The notes: generated from the sequence alone by a model not told the origin. DNA of 64,000 nucleotides from Streptococcus infantarius subsp. infantarius ATCC BAA-102 (GCF_000154985.1 NZ_DS572692.1:186001-250000), one strand, 5' to 3'. Positions 38,551 to 50,310 are shown, counted from the first letter of the stretch. Made by a program: numbers and translations.

Positions 38551-39123
38551 TCACTTTGTTTGACAAATCTTCAAGAAATAAGAATGAATGCTGTCATTCT
38601 CATCAACTTCAGGATGAAAAGAAAGTCCGATTTGATTGCGATAACGAGCAGCGACGATTTTCCCTTGATGTTTTGACAAAATCTCAACTTCATCTTCTAC
38701 CTCACTAATGTATGGTGCTCTGATAAAAGTCGCTGGCACTTGACCTAAATCCGCAAAATCAAGCGCCGTCGCAAAACTTCCTAATTGTCTACCGTAGGCA
38801 TTGCGCTTAACGGTGACTGGCAAAGTTCCTAAATAACGCTTTGCTTGATTTTCTACATTTTCAGCTAGTAATATCAAGCCAGCGCAGGTCGCAAGAACTG
38901 GCAACCCCTGCTGAATCCTTTCTCGCAAAGGTTCTAAAAGCCCTAAATCAGCTAACAATTTTCCTTGTACCGTTGATTCACCACCTGGAAGCACCAAACC
39001 GTCTAGCGGCTTTTCCAAATCTTTTAGCTGACGAATCTCAATTGTCTGTGCACCTAATGAGGCTAACTTTGCTTTATGCTCTGCAAAATCCCCTTGCAGG
39101 GCAAGCACTCCAATTAAAACCAT
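38551..39123 (-). CDS. pdxT: PLP synthase glutaminase subunit PdxT
   Basis: Releases ammonia from glutamine and channels it to PdxS. The 190 residues contain the oxyanion strand GLVLPGGEST, the nucleophile cysteine in ATCAGLILLA near residue 80, and the His-Glu pair in LSFHPEVDEND near 170. It begins 9 bp after pdxS. Both genes are intact, so the strain should make vitamin B6 without PdxJ/PdxA. Confidence 0.95.
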   Translation of the reverse strand: MVLIGVLALQGDFAEHKAKLASLGAQTIEIRQLKDLEKPLDGLVLPGGESTVQGKLLADLGLLEPLRERIQQGLPVLATCAGLILLAENVENQAKRYLGTLPVTVKRNAYGRQLGSFATALDFADLGQVPATFIRAPYISEVEDEVEILSKHQGKIVAARYRNQIGLSFHPEVDENDSIHSYFLKICQTK

Positions 39124-39132
39124 ATCAACCTC

Positions 39133-40008
39133 CTAAATCCCACGTTCAGCCATAAGCAATTGAATTTCTTCTTCGTTAATGCCGACCATGGCTTCGCCTA
39201 GATTTTCTGATAACTTGGCAAGTAATTTCTTATCTTGATAATTTGTCACAGCTTGAACGATAGCACGCGCACGTTTTTCAGGGTCACCTGATTTGAAAAT
39301 TCCAGAGCCAACAAAAACACCTTCTGCACCAAGTTGCATCATCAACGCAGCATCTGCTGGCGTAGCCACACCACCCGCCGCAAACAAAACAACTGGTAAT
39401 TTTCCAGTCTCATGAACTTCTTTGACTAAATCATAAGGAACTTGCAATTCTTTTGCTGCTTGATAGAGTTCATCCGAACGAAGAGCCTTAAGACGAGCAA
39501 TTTCTTTTTTCAATGAACGTAAGTGGCGAACCGCTTGAATGACATCACCAGTACCTGGTTCTCCTTTTGAACGAATCATGCTAGCGCCTTCTGCAATACG
39601 GCGTAGAGCCTCGCCAAGATTTTTAGCCCCACACACAAAAGGCACGTCAAATTGAGTCTTGTCAATATGATAAAGGTCATCAGCAGGTGATAGCACCTCA
39701 CTTTCATCAATGTAATCAATCTCAATAGCTTCAAGAATCTGAGCTTCAACAAAATGCCCAATACGAACCTTTGCCATAACAGGAATGGAAACCGCCTCTT
39801 GAATTTCTTTAATCATTTTGGGGTCACTCATGCGTGAGACACCACCTGCAGCTCGGATGTCAGCGGGAATTCTTTCTAGTGCCATAACGGCACAAGCCCC
39901 CGCTGCTTCAGCGATTCTTGCTTGTTTAGGAGTGGTCACATCCATAATCACTCCGCCTTTGAGCATTTGAGCTAGTTGCTTGTTAAGTTGATAACGTTGG
40001 TTTGCCAT
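39133..40008 (-). CDS. pdxS: PLP synthase subunit PdxS
   Basis: TIM-barrel synthase of 291 residues that builds pyridoxal 5'-phosphate from ribose 5-phosphate, glyceraldehyde 3-phosphate and ammonia. The start region [20 protein letters not shown] has the catalytic aspartate. The first Schiff-base lysine is in [10 protein letters not shown] near residue 80 and the second in RLKALRSDE-type context near 150. [19 protein letters not shown] binds phosphate. It is the first gene of pdxST, divergent from a MocR-type regulator. Confidence 0.96.
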   Translation of the reverse strand: MANQRYQLNKQLAQMLKGGVIMDVTTPKQARIAEAAGACAVMALERIPADIRAAGGVSRMSDPKMIKEIQEAVSIPVMAKVRIGHFVEAQILEAIEIDYIDESEVLSPADDLYHIDKTQFDVPFVCGAKNLGEALRRIAEGASMIRSKGEPGTGDVIQAVRHLRSLKKEIARLKALRSDELYQAAKELQVPYDLVKEVHETGKLPVVLFAAGGVATPADAALMMQLGAEGVFVGSGIFKSGDPEKRARAIVQAVTNYQDKKLLAKLSENLGEAMVGINEEEIQLLMAERGI

Positions 40009-40041
40009 AAAAACACCTCATTTACATTTTTATTGCTTTTC

Positions 40042-40069
40042 ATTATAATAAAAACTGATATGGTATCAA
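40042..40069 (-). promoter_or_regulatory. pdxST promoter with overlapping palindrome
   Basis: Minus strand -35 TTGATA (40064-40069), 16-nt spacer, -10 TATAAT (40042-40047). The interrupted palindrome TGATATGGTATCA (40056-40068) covers the -35 box and the spacer and is a likely binding site for the divergent PdxR-like regulator. Confidence 0.55.
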
Positions 40070-40112
40070 GCGTCACTTAAAAACTTTTTTATAGGGTCAG
40101 ATTGGAGATGTT

Positions 40113-41513
40113 ATGCTTACATATTCATTGGATAAAAAGGGTGCTATTCCCCTTTACGAACAACTTTATCGTGCAATCAAAAAAGATATTACCATTGGGA
40201 TTTTAAAAGCTGGAGAAAAATTACCATCAAAACGTAACCTTGCCAAACACCTTGGCATATCTATCGTTACAGTTGAAACCAGCTATGAACAATTAAAAGC
40301 TGAAGGCTACATTTACAGTCAAGCTAAAAAAGGATTCTTCGTTTCAGAAATCAATCCACACCATCCGCCCGTTGAAAAAACCATAAGGTTACTTTCAAAT
40401 CCAGAAAGCAGGCCAGATGAAGCCAAAACTTATCTACGACTTAGTAATAACCAGACCAATTCCGAAACATTTCCATTTGCTACGTGGTCAAAAATTGTTC
40501 GTCAAGTTCTGAATAACTGCCAAGATGAACTTGTTCACCCCTCACCAAGTAAAGGTGTACTACTACTAAGACAAGCTATTGCTAAACACCTAAACGATTA
40601 CCGTGGAATGGCTGTCGACCCTCGCCAAATTATCATCGGTGCAGGAACCGAGTATTTGTATACTATTCTCATTCAATTACTTGGGCTTGATAAAACAGTT
40701 GCTTTAGAAGAGCCAAGTTATTCAAAAATCCGTAAAATTTATCAGCAATTTCAGGTCAAACAAACCTTCATTGATATGGAAAATGACGGACTTAGTATGT
40801 CACAACTAAAAGAAACAGATGCCGATATTGTCCACCTTTCTCCTTCGCACCAATTTCCTACAGGAGCTATTTTATCTATCAGCAAACGTTATGAACTTTT
40901 AAGTTGGGCAAATCAAGGCAATCGTTATATCATTGAGGATGATTACGATAGTGAATTTCGTTTTCAAGGGCTACCGATTCCTAGCCTTCAAGAGATTGAT
41001 AGCCTCGGAAAAGTCATTTATATCAATACTTTTAGCAAAAGCTTAGCTTCTACACTTCGTATTAGTTACATGATTTTGCCACCACAATTACTTGAACGCT
41101 TTGAAAAACAGCTCAGCTTTTACAACAATACTGTCTCTAATTTACAGCAATATACGCTGGCTTATTTTATAAAGGATGGGTATTTTGAAAAACACTTAAA
41201 CCGTATGCGCCTGTTTTATCAGAAAAAACGTGATTATCTGATTCAAAATTTATTAGCAAGTCCTTTGAAAAATTACATCAGCATCCATGAAGAAGAGTCT
41301 GGTTTGCATTTTATTATGACCATTAAAAGTGACCTAACAGAAGATGACATTTACAAACAAGCTCTAGCAAATGGATTGCAAATGACAGCTATTTCTCACT
41401 ATTATCAAGGGGAAAACAAGCACTTTGACAAGTCTTTCATCGTTAATTATGCTAATATTTCTAATCAAGATATCGAAAAGATCATTAATATTTTATCGCA
41501 AATCATTCTTTGA
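40113..41513 (+). CDS. pdxR: MocR/PdxR family regulator (GntR-aminotransferase fusion)
   Basis: 466-residue regulator. Residues about 8-75 form a GntR winged helix (GAIPLYEQLYRAIKKDI; LAKHLGISIVTVETSYEQL). Residues about 110-466 resemble a class I aminotransferase with the PLP lysine context NTFSKSLASTLRIS near 308 and DDYDSEFRF. PdxR proteins bind PLP and activate pdxST. The divergent pdxST location makes that role very likely here. GGAG precedes the ATG. Confidence 0.87.
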   Translation: MLTYSLDKKGAIPLYEQLYRAIKKDITIGILKAGEKLPSKRNLAKHLGISIVTVETSYEQLKAEGYIYSQAKKGFFVSEINPHHPPVEKTIRLLSNPESRPDEAKTYLRLSNNQTNSETFPFATWSKIVRQVLNNCQDELVHPSPSKGVLLLRQAIAKHLNDYRGMAVDPRQIIIGAGTEYLYTILIQLLGLDKTVALEEPSYSKIRKIYQQFQVKQTFIDMENDGLSMSQLKETDADIVHLSPSHQFPTGAILSISKRYELLSWANQGNRYIIEDDYDSEFRFQGLPIPSLQEIDSLGKVIYINTFSKSLASTLRISYMILPPQLLERFEKQLSFYNNTVSNLQQYTLAYFIKDGYFEKHLNRMRLFYQKKRDYLIQNLLASPLKNYISIHEEESGLHFIMTIKSDLTEDDIYKQALANGLQMTAISHYYQGENKHFDKSFIVNYANISNQDIEKIINILSQIIL

Positions 41514-41558
41514 TTTTTTGTAATTTATATTTTTTTCCAAACAATTCAAAAAATACTA

Positions 41559-41587
41559 TTGACAAAGTTCGGTTTTTTCTTTAATAT
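41559..41587 (+). promoter_or_regulatory. Promoter of the glycine riboswitch transcript
   Basis: Perfect -35 TTGACA (41559-41564), 17-nt spacer and TAATAT (41582-41587). Confidence 0.55.
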
Positions 41588-41625
41588 AGTATTCAAATCA
41601 AATAGCAAACCGAATGATGTCATTC

Positions 41626-41868
41626 AGGAGAAGAAAGCTTGCCTTTCGCCGAAGGAGTTACGCTCTCAGGTGTCATAGACAGGACTGGGTGATGGACGGA
41701 CTTCTGGAGAGACCTAGTCATTTTTTAAATGACACTAGTGATCTTTCGTTAGTATGTTTTTAAGGACTGAGTATTGTAATACTAACATGAAAGAACTAGA
41801 TAGGCGCCGAAGGGGCAAGGCTAGATATACACATCTAGCTCAAACTCTCAGGCAAAAGGACAGAAGAT
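41626..41868 (+). ncRNA. Tandem glycine riboswitch
   Basis: Two aptamers in series. Aptamer 1 has GGAGAAG, CGCCGAAGG (41647-41655) and CTCTCAGG (41663-41670). Aptamer 2 starts at GGAGAGACC (about 41706) and has CGCCGAAGG (41805-41813), CTCTCAGG (41845-41852) and AAAAGGACAG (41854-41863). Aptamer 2 contains extra hairpins (41717-41736; about 41750-41785), so it is larger than usual. It controls a glycine/alanine symporter through the terminator downstream; in most such cases glycine turns expression on or off according to transporter or cleavage system. Confidence 0.9.
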
Positions 41869-41924
41869 AAGAATCGATTAACAGGTAAGGTGTATTATCT
41901 TTGTCAGTCTTCTTATCACTTTTC

Positions 41925-41954
41925 AGGAGTTATCACTACGATAACTCCTTTTTT
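41925..41954 (+). terminator. Riboswitch-controlled terminator before the symporter gene
   Basis: Perfect stem AGGAGTTATC/GATAACTCCT with T6. It lies between the glycine aptamers and the AgcS-type gene and is the probable expression platform. Confidence 0.85.
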
Positions 41955-42007
41955 CTATTCTAACTGGCATCATAGGACGCTATGTTTTATAGGAGACTTA
42001 TTCGTAT

Positions 42008-43339
42008 ATGCTAAACTTTTTTACAATGCTAGATGATATTGTCTGGGGTGCCCCACTGCTTATTCTCTTGGTGGGAACAGGGATTTATTTAACTATTCGT
42101 CTTGGCTTACTCCAGGTTTTAAAATTACCTAAAGCCTTTAAATTAATTTTCGCAGACGATAAAGGTCAAGGGGATATTTCTAGTTTTGCCGCTCTTGCTA
42201 CTGCTCTTGCAGCAACAATAGGTACTGGTAACATCGTTGGTGTGGCAACAGCTATCAAAGCTGGTGGTCCTGGAGCCCTCTTTTGGATGTGGATTGCTGC
42301 TTTCTTTGGAATGGCAACAAAATACTCTGAAGGACTTCTTGCTATCAAATACCGCACACGCGATGATAACGGCGAAGTTTCTGGTGGACCAATGTACTAT
42401 ATCCTAAATGGTATGGGCAAACGCTGGAAACCACTTGCAATCTTCTTTGCTGTCGCTGGTATCCTTGTTGCTTACTTTGGTATTGGTACTTTCTCACAAG
42501 TTAACTCAATTACTTCATCACTTGAAAATTCATTTGGCTTAGCGCCACAGATTGTAAGTATTATTGTTGCTGTAATTGTTGCCATCATTATCTTCGGTGG
42601 AATCAAATCAATTTCAAAAGTTGCTGAGAAAGTTGTTCCTTTCATGGCGATTATCTACATTCTCGCAACTTTAGCCGTAATCTTTACAAACTTCGATCAA
42701 ATTCTTCCAACATTTGGTCAAATCTTCACTGGTGCTTTTACTGGTACAGCTGCTGTCGGTGGTTTTGCTGGTGCCGTTGTTAAAGAAGCCATCCAAAAAG
42801 GTATCGCGCGTGGGGTCTTCTCAAATGAATCTGGTCTAGGTTCAGCTCCAATAGCTGCTGCCGCTGCAAAAACAGAAGAACCTGTTGAACAAGGGCTTAT
42901 CTCAATGACTGGTACTTTTATTGATACAATTATCATTTGTACTTTGACTGGTCTTTCAATCATCGTTACTGAAAAATGGACTGTAGCTGGTCTAGAAGGT
43001 GCCCCTCTGACTCAAGCAGCATTCTCATCTATCTTTGGAACTCCTGGTGCTCTTGCTTTAACTTTCTGTCTTGTTCTCTTTGCCTTTACGACAATTCTTG
43101 GTTGGTCATACTACGGTGAAAGATGTTTCGAATTCCTTTTCGGAACAAAACATATCAAACTTTACCGCGTTATTTTTGTCATCATGGTTGCTCTTGGTGG
43201 ATTCTTAAAACTTGAGCTTATCTGGATTATTGCTGATATCGTTAATGGCCTCATGGCTCTACCAAATCTTATTGCTCTGCTTGCTCTATCACCAGTTATT
43301 ATCCGTGAAACAAAAAACTATTTTGCTCGCATGAAATAA
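42008..43339 (+). CDS. Alanine/glycine:cation symporter (AgcS family)
   Basis: Sodium-coupled amino acid importer, 443 residues with about ten or eleven membrane segments. The family blocks are present: LATALAATIGTGNIVGVATA near residue 75, then GPGALFWMWIAAFFGMATKY, and SNESGLGSAPIAAAAAKT near 280. The glycine riboswitch and terminator upstream indicate that glycine is the physiological ligand. AGGAG lies about 12 nt before the ATG, a long spacing. Confidence 0.92.
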   Translation: MLNFFTMLDDIVWGAPLLILLVGTGIYLTIRLGLLQVLKLPKAFKLIFADDKGQGDISSFAALATALAATIGTGNIVGVATAIKAGGPGALFWMWIAAFFGMATKYSEGLLAIKYRTRDDNGEVSGGPMYYILNGMGKRWKPLAIFFAVAGILVAYFGIGTFSQVNSITSSLENSFGLAPQIVSIIVAVIVAIIIFGGIKSISKVAEKVVPFMAIIYILATLAVIFTNFDQILPTFGQIFTGAFTGTAAVGGFAGAVVKEAIQKGIARGVFSNESGLGSAPIAAAAAKTEEPVEQGLISMTGTFIDTIIICTLTGLSIIVTEKWTVAGLEGAPLTQAAFSSIFGTPGALALTFCLVLFAFTTILGWSYYGERCFEFLFGTKHIKLYRVIFVIMVALGGFLKLELIWIIADIVNGLMALPNLIALLALSPVIIRETKNYFARMK

Positions 43340-43340
43340 A

Positions 43341-43376
43341 GCAAACACTCCTGAATGATTTCAGGAGTGCTTTTTT
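43341..43376. terminator. Bidirectional terminator between the symporter and HAD genes
   Basis: Stem CACTCCTGA/TCAGGAGTG with T6 on the plus strand. It lies between two convergent genes. Confidence 0.85.
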
Positions 43377-44196
43377 AATGTGATTCTAGGTATTGTTCAA
43401 TCATTTGAAAAACACCTGATTTAGCATTCGTTGGTGCTATAAAGTTTGCAACTGCTTTCACTGTCTTGCTAGCATTTTCCATGGCATAAGAATATTTCGC
43501 TAAGCGTAACATAGAGATATCGTTATCACCGTCTCCAAATGTCATGACCTGATCAGCTGAAATGCCTTTTAAGGCCATCAGCTCTTTTATCCCTAGCGCT
43601 TTGTCAACACCAGGCAAAACCACATCAATAGCCCCAAGTCCGCTTGCCATTGGCACTAAATCAGGAAATTCTTTTCTAAAATCCTGGATAACACTTTCAA
43701 ACAAAGCCATTGGGAGCTGCGTGGTGCTTTTATTAATCTTTTCATGTGGCAACTCAAGCATATTATCAAGTAAAATCACATTTGGAAAGCTGGCATTGTA
43801 ATACTTCAAGCGCTCTGGATCGCCTAGATTCTGACAGCTATAAGCTCCTTTTGTCATGTAAGAATGCTCGGGCGATGAGATCACGACATGATAGTCGTCA
43901 AAATGTTTTTCATAGTATTGTAAAAAGTGTTGCAATTGCTGCGCGTTTAGATTTTTGAGGTAAATCGTCTGATCCTTAACAAGTAAGTGACCACCATTAC
44001 CAACAACATAAGCCAAACGATTGGCCAAATTTCCAAACACAATCTTCATTCGAGAGATTTGATTGCCTGTCGCCACGACAAATAGAATTCCTCTTTTATC
44101 CAGCTCATCCAATAGCTGCTCAAAACGCTTGGCATCAAACTGGCCTTTTTCATCTAAAAAAGTTCCATCCATATCCACTGCTATGAGTTTTATCAT
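43375..44196 (-). CDS. Cof-type HAD phosphatase
   Basis: HAD IIB sugar-phosphate or nucleotide phosphatase, 273 residues from ATG 44196 (MIKLIAVDMDGTFLDEKG), preceded by GGTG. Motif I DMDGTFLD, motif III with lysine near DKALGIKEL and motif IV FGDGDNDISML are intact. The open frame extends 34 codons upstream but runs into the terminator hairpin at 44271, so the later start is preferred. It is a paralogue of the HAD gene at 49492. Confidence 0.85.
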   Translation of the reverse strand: MIKLIAVDMDGTFLDEKGQFDAKRFEQLLDELDKRGILFVVATGNQISRMKIVFGNLANRLAYVVGNGGHLLVKDQTIYLKNLNAQQLQHFLQYYEKHFDDYHVVISSPEHSYMTKGAYSCQNLGDPERLKYYNASFPNVILLDNMLELPHEKINKSTTQLPMALFESVIQDFRKEFPDLVPMASGLGAIDVVLPGVDKALGIKELMALKGISADQVMTFGDGDNDISMLRLAKYSYAMENASKTVKAVANFIAPTNAKSGVFQMIEQYLESH

Positions 44197-44270
44197 CTTT
44201 TTCACCATTTCAATTTTTTCTAATACCATGATAGCAGTTTCAAAAAACTTTAGCAAAAGTACGACGTAAA

Positions 44271-44296
44271 AAAGGAAGTATAAATACTTCCTTTTC
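44271..44296 (-). terminator. Terminator after the surface-protein pseudogene
   Basis: Stem GGAAGTA/TACTTCC with T6 on the minus strand, just past the stop codon at 44300. Confidence 0.75.
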
Positions 44297-44299
44297 ATT

Positions 44300-47089
44300 T
44301 TAAATATCTGTCACTTTAACAAATGAATTGCCTAAACCATTGATATCACCTGATTGGGTACTTTGTTCTCTCCAAAGCCATTCGATAGGATACCAACCGT
44401 TGTTTGCTGCATTATATGGGTCATAAACGTAAGTATTTCCATTTGAATACCCTTTAAGAACAATTTCGTGACTTGTTCCAAAGCCCCAAGGTGAGAACTT
44501 ATCTTGTTGAACAGCAGCCAGAACATGATGTCCTTCTTTCAGTGCAGCTGACAATTGTGATGAGCTATGAAGTACCGTTGCAGTCATTCCCTAATGTTGC
44601 GCTGCAATCACGACACCTTGTCCAGTTGTTCCAGCATCACCACGATTGAATTCGACTGTATTGTTGTAAAGATAAGCACAGACAGTTGTCAGCAAAATTT
44701 CCGTTCCTGTTAGTGAAGAAACAAGCATAGCTACACTAGTTGGGGCACAAGCTGTTGAAGCCATTCTATAGCCTCCAAAAGTAATATTTGCCCAGCGTCC
44801 ATCACGCTGATTGTAATAAGGTGTATTGAAGTTCGTACGTTTGACTGTAAATTCTGTTGATGTCAAGAAATACATTTGTCCGTTATCAGATTGGTAAACA
44901 TGAATGTGATAAGTTCCTGTTCCAGAGAGATTAGCTATATTAATTAGTCCTGTGGCATTTGACCCTGATGTTGTCGCATCATACCATCTGATATCATCTT
45001 GATCATTCACATCAGACCAAACGGCATATTTTACAGTACCATTTGAGTAAACACCAGAAATATTAACACCATAAACACCAGTTCCTTTATAAGTCGTTGA
45101 AACACTAGTGGTTATTTCCTTGTTATTAAAAGCATATTGACCAAGGTTATAACCAACAGTTTCACCATCTTTGGTCTTAACATAAACATGGACCATATAG
45201 TCTGCAGAAATGTTATGATGATATTTTTCGTCAACCGTAATAATGACTTTTCCGTTTGAAACGTTTGAACTTGTATACCAATGAAGATTTTTCTGTGCAG
45301 AATCAGACCAAGCAGCCACTGTAACACTAGAAATGTCTTTTGAAGACTCTGTTTCTGCAATCACAACTTCTAAGCTACCTTTTGAAGCATCGTAATTTTG
45401 AACAACTACTGTTGGTTTTGTTAGTGACTCATTAAAAATTAAATCAACACCGTCTGAGCCTGAAAGGCATGTAAAGGAATGAGTGACTTCATTTGTACCA
45501 TAAACATGAACATTGTAATGTCCAGACTCAAACTTATGATTTTTAGCGTAGAAAGTGTAGACATAAGAGCCATCTTCTTGCTTAGTAGCATGATACCATT
45601 TCATATCATCTTGACCATTTTTACTTGTCCAAGTTGGTAATTGAATATCATGAACATAAACTGGAACATCTGTCACCGTTACTTTTGCAGAATAGTCTGT
45701 TAACTTTTCAATTTGAACCCTTACTTCTGGTTTTGTCACGTTAATACTTGTTGCACTGATACATACCATTTTTCCCTTAACAACAGTATAGGTGTGAATA
45801 AGATATGTCCCATAATCGCCAGTATACTAAGCCGTTAGTTGACCGTTGGTTGGAACTTTGTACCAAATTAAGTCATCTTGATCATTGTTGGCTGACCAAA
45901 CCACATGGTAAACGGTCATATCTGAGCTAACATCACTTGGCATGCTAATTTGAAAACCATTTGTTGTCAAAGTTGGTTGAACATGAACATCACTGAAATG
46001 GTAATCAGCTTCTATGCTTGTTCCTGTTAGACAAGTTAGGGAATTCGTAACTGCATTCGTTCCATAGACATGAACATTGTATTTACCACCTTCTAGATTG
46101 TGTTCAGCAATACTGAAGATTCTTGTAAAGGTGCCATCGGCGTTCTTAGTAGTGCTATACAACTGAATATCATTTTGTCTACCTTTTTCTGTCCATGTTG
46201 GTAGTTGAATACTAGTGATGTAAGCTGGGATATCACTGGCAGTCACTTTATAAGTTGTGCCATCAACCTTTGTGATTGTGACCTTAGCACTTGGTTTTGG
46301 CACATCAATGGTACGACTATTTAAACCAATCATTTGACCATTGATATTTTGGTAAGTATGGATATTGTATTTTCCGTATGAACCAGTGTATTTGGCTACG
46401 ACGTGTCCTTTGCTACCAGCTGTGTACCAAATAAGGTCATCTTGACCATTGACCTCAGACCAAACCGCAAACATGATTTTAGCACCTCCTGGAATGGTCT
46501 GGTTGTACTGAATATCAAAACCTTTGTTCGTTAAGGTCGCACTGGTTACTTCGTCTGTAGCGTTTCCTGTTGCTCTGCGTTCAGCAACAAGTTTTTGATT
46601 GTCATTAGCAGTAATTTCAGACTTAACGTTTTGTGATTCATCCGTAAGCTGACTGTTAGCATTAGCATCAACGATTGACTCAGTTTGATTTTCAGAAAAA
46701 TTGTCAACCTGCTCGGACTCAGCACCAGTGGAATTACTGTCGTCAGTAACTGCTGCTTCTTTATCGTCATTTACTTCTGTTTGCTCAGTAGTTGTCGTAC
46801 TTTGCTCATCATTAATTGAACTAGATGCTGACTCAGAATTAAGCTCATTTGCCTTATCATTTTCTGACAAATCACTAGTTTCTTCAGACAAACCAGCATC
46901 AGCCTGATAATTTTCACTATTGATATCAGCTAACACGCTATTAACAGTGGCGCTCGTACTTGCTTGCACTTCATCAGCGCAAACACCACCAGCTCCAATA
47001 GCCGTCAGCAAGACACCTGATAACAAAAGTGTTCCAATAACACCCTAAGCTTTTGATTTTTTTATTGTTCCGTGACCTTTAACTCTCAT
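44300..47089 (-). pseudogene. GBS_Bsp-repeat surface protein with C39-like domain, three amber codons
   Basis: 930-codon frame with no frameshift but three TAG codons (47045-47047, 45827-45829, 44591-44593). It starts at ATG 47089 behind GGAG. The N terminus is a signal peptide (GVIGTLLLSGVLL) and then a Ser/Thr/Glu/Asp-rich linker to about residue 170. Seven or so GBS_Bsp-like repeats follow, each with VWS(E)xNxQDDIxWY and Y-I/N-HVY. At the C terminus (about 750-925) lies a C39/papain-like domain with CAPTS, SHEIVLKG and VYDPYN as Cys, His, Asp. It would be a secreted cell-wall hydrolase or adhesin. As read, the first TAG ends translation after 14 residues. Confidence 0.85.
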
Positions 47090-47173
47090 AATAATCTCCA
47101 ATAAACTTTTTAATCTTTAAGTTTATTCTATCACTTTCTTACAAAAAGCGCTTTCTTATTTTCCGTTTATTTC

Positions 47174-47200
47174 AAAAAATCCCCGCTAAAAGAGCGAGAA
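47174..47200 (-). terminator. Terminator after the GH1 gene
   Basis: Stem TCTCGCT/AGCGGGGA (one GU pair) followed by T6 on the minus strand. Confidence 0.7.
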
Positions 47201-47215
47201 ATTTATTTATCAGTT

Positions 47216-48784
<1,569 letters not shown>

Positions 48785-48813
48785 TTATTATCTTGGAAAA
48801 TGATACTATCCCA

Positions 48814-49467
48814 CTACAAATACGCTGACAAAATCTCAGACACCACACGATAACCATCGACATTAAGGTGAAGGCCATCAACCGTACGATTTAGTGGCAA
48901 CTCACCACTTTCATCGCACAAAGCATCATGTAGATTAAGGTATGTTACACCATCTGCTGACAAGTTAGACAACAAATCATTTAATTGATTGATACTATCA
49001 TTATTACGATGACTTGGTGTGCGGACAAATCTTGGTGACTCATTCATTGGAAAAACAGAAAGCAAGATAATCTGAGTTTCAGGCAACTTTTGTTGAATAG
49101 TAGCTATGATAGTCTCAATCATTTCACGCACTTCTTCTGGCTGTCTGGTCTTTAAATCATTAACCCCAATGAGCAAAACTACTTTACTTGGGAGCAAATC
49201 TAAAATCTGCGTATTCAGATGTTCTAAAAGCTGCAAACTGTTGATGCCATGAACACCGCGATTATAAAGCGATAAATCCGACGTCAGCATTTCATGAATG
49301 GGAAAGTACTCAGTGATGGAATCTCCAGCAAAGACAACATTTGGCTGTTTTACCAGTTGATTCAAAGCGTCGTATTTTTCCCACAACTGTGCTTGTTGGT
49401 CAGCTAAGATTTGCTTACGAAATTCTGTCACATCAGCTTTGTGATATAGTTCTTGAAAATCAGTCAT
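48814..49467 (-). CDS. SGNH/GDSL family esterase
   Basis: 217-residue cytosolic hydrolase. Block I is VVFAGDSITEYFP with the nucleophile serine near residue 47. Block II has the glycine in GVHGINSLQLLEHL, block III is LIGVNDLK with the asparagine, and block V is VDGLHLNVDGY with the catalytic Asp-His. It resembles streptococcal platelet-activating factor acetylhydrolase-like esterases; the acyl substrate is unknown. A HAD gene precedes it closely on the same strand (24 bp). Confidence 0.87.
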   Translation of the reverse strand: MTDFQELYHKADVTEFRKQILADQQAQLWEKYDALNQLVKQPNVVFAGDSITEYFPIHEMLTSDLSLYNRGVHGINSLQLLEHLNTQILDLLPSKVVLLIGVNDLKTRQPEEVREMIETIIATIQQKLPETQIILLSVFPMNESPRFVRTPSHRNNDSINQLNDLLSNLSADGVTYLNLHDALCDESGELPLNRTVDGLHLNVDGYRVVSEILSAYL

Positions 49468-49491
49468 TTTTTCTCCTTTTTGACTATTCTA

Positions 49492-50310
49492 TCACAAATC
49501 TGACTCATTCAAGAAATTACGAGCAAGAACTTGCAAAACACCATTTTCTTGATTTGACGGAGCTTGATAGTTGGCTACGTTTTTAATTTCCTGCGGAGCA
49601 TTTGCCATGGCAAAAGAATATTTAGCCAGTTTTAACATCTCAATATCATTGCCACCGTCACCAAAAACCATCAGATTTTCAGGACCATAGCCCCAGTGAT
49701 TGAGCAAGAAATCAAGGCCAGTTCCTTTATGCACATGCGATGGAATGACATCAATACAACCAAAACCACTAGAGGTCGCCGTTAGTTGATAATCCGCAAA
49801 TAAAGTGTTAATTTCATCTCTCACTTGGAAGGTCAATTCATCACAAACCAGTAAAGTGACTTTAAAATAATCATCCTCAGGAATTGGATGTAGATTATCA
49901 ACGTATTTTAAAACAGGCAAATAATAGCTAAGCAAATCCTTGATTTTTTTCGGTGTCGACATTGGCAAGTATGACGATGCCTTTCCTGCCAAGTTAATCA
50001 CCGTATCTGGATAATGTTTTTCGATATAATTAACCAAAGCAGAGATAGCTTCTACTGTTTCAAATTCTTCCTGCAAAGTTCGACCATTTTCAATAATGTG
50101 ACCGCCATTTTCAGCCACAAAAGACATTAAATGTTTGTGTTTAGGAAATTGTTGGATAATCTGACGATACTGGTTACCGCTTGCCACCACAAATTTGATG
50201 CCTTCTGCCATAAAACGATCAAACAAACGATCAAATAAAACCTTGTCATAAGTCTTTTTATCTGTTAAAAAGGTTCCGTCCATATCAGTTGCAATTACTT
50301 TTACTGTCAT
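49492..50310 (-). CDS. Cof-type HAD phosphatase
   Basis: HAD IIB phosphatase of 272 residues from ATG 50310 (MTVKVIATDMDGTFLTD), with AAGGAGGG at ideal distance. Motif I DMDGTFLTDKK, the lysine region HVHKGTGLDFLLNHWG and motif IV VFGDGGNDIEMLKLA are complete. It is about 40% similar by eye to the HAD gene at 43375, including TATSSGFGCIDVIP. Probably a sugar-phosphate phosphatase linked to the carbohydrate genes around it. Confidence 0.87.
   Translation of the reverse strand: MTVKVIATDMDGTFLTDKKTYDKVLFDRLFDRFMAEGIKFVVASGNQYRQIIQQFPKHKHLMSFVAENGGHIIENGRTLQEEFETVEAISALVNYIEKHYPDTVINLAGKASSYLPMSTPKKIKDLLSYYLPVLKYVDNLHPIPEDDYFKVTLLVCDELTFQVRDEINTLFADYQLTATSSGFGCIDVIPSHVHKGTGLDFLLNHWGYGPENLMVFGDGGNDIEMLKLAKYSFAMANAPQEIKNVANYQAPSNQENGVLQVLARNFLNESDL

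Noticed and set aside
44300-47089. TAG reassignment or a general amber suppressor explaining the in-frame TAG codons
   Set aside because: Several intact genes in this window end naturally with TAG (pepN, pstB1, pstB2, the inositol phosphatase). General readthrough would extend them. One of the stops in the other broken gene is TGA.
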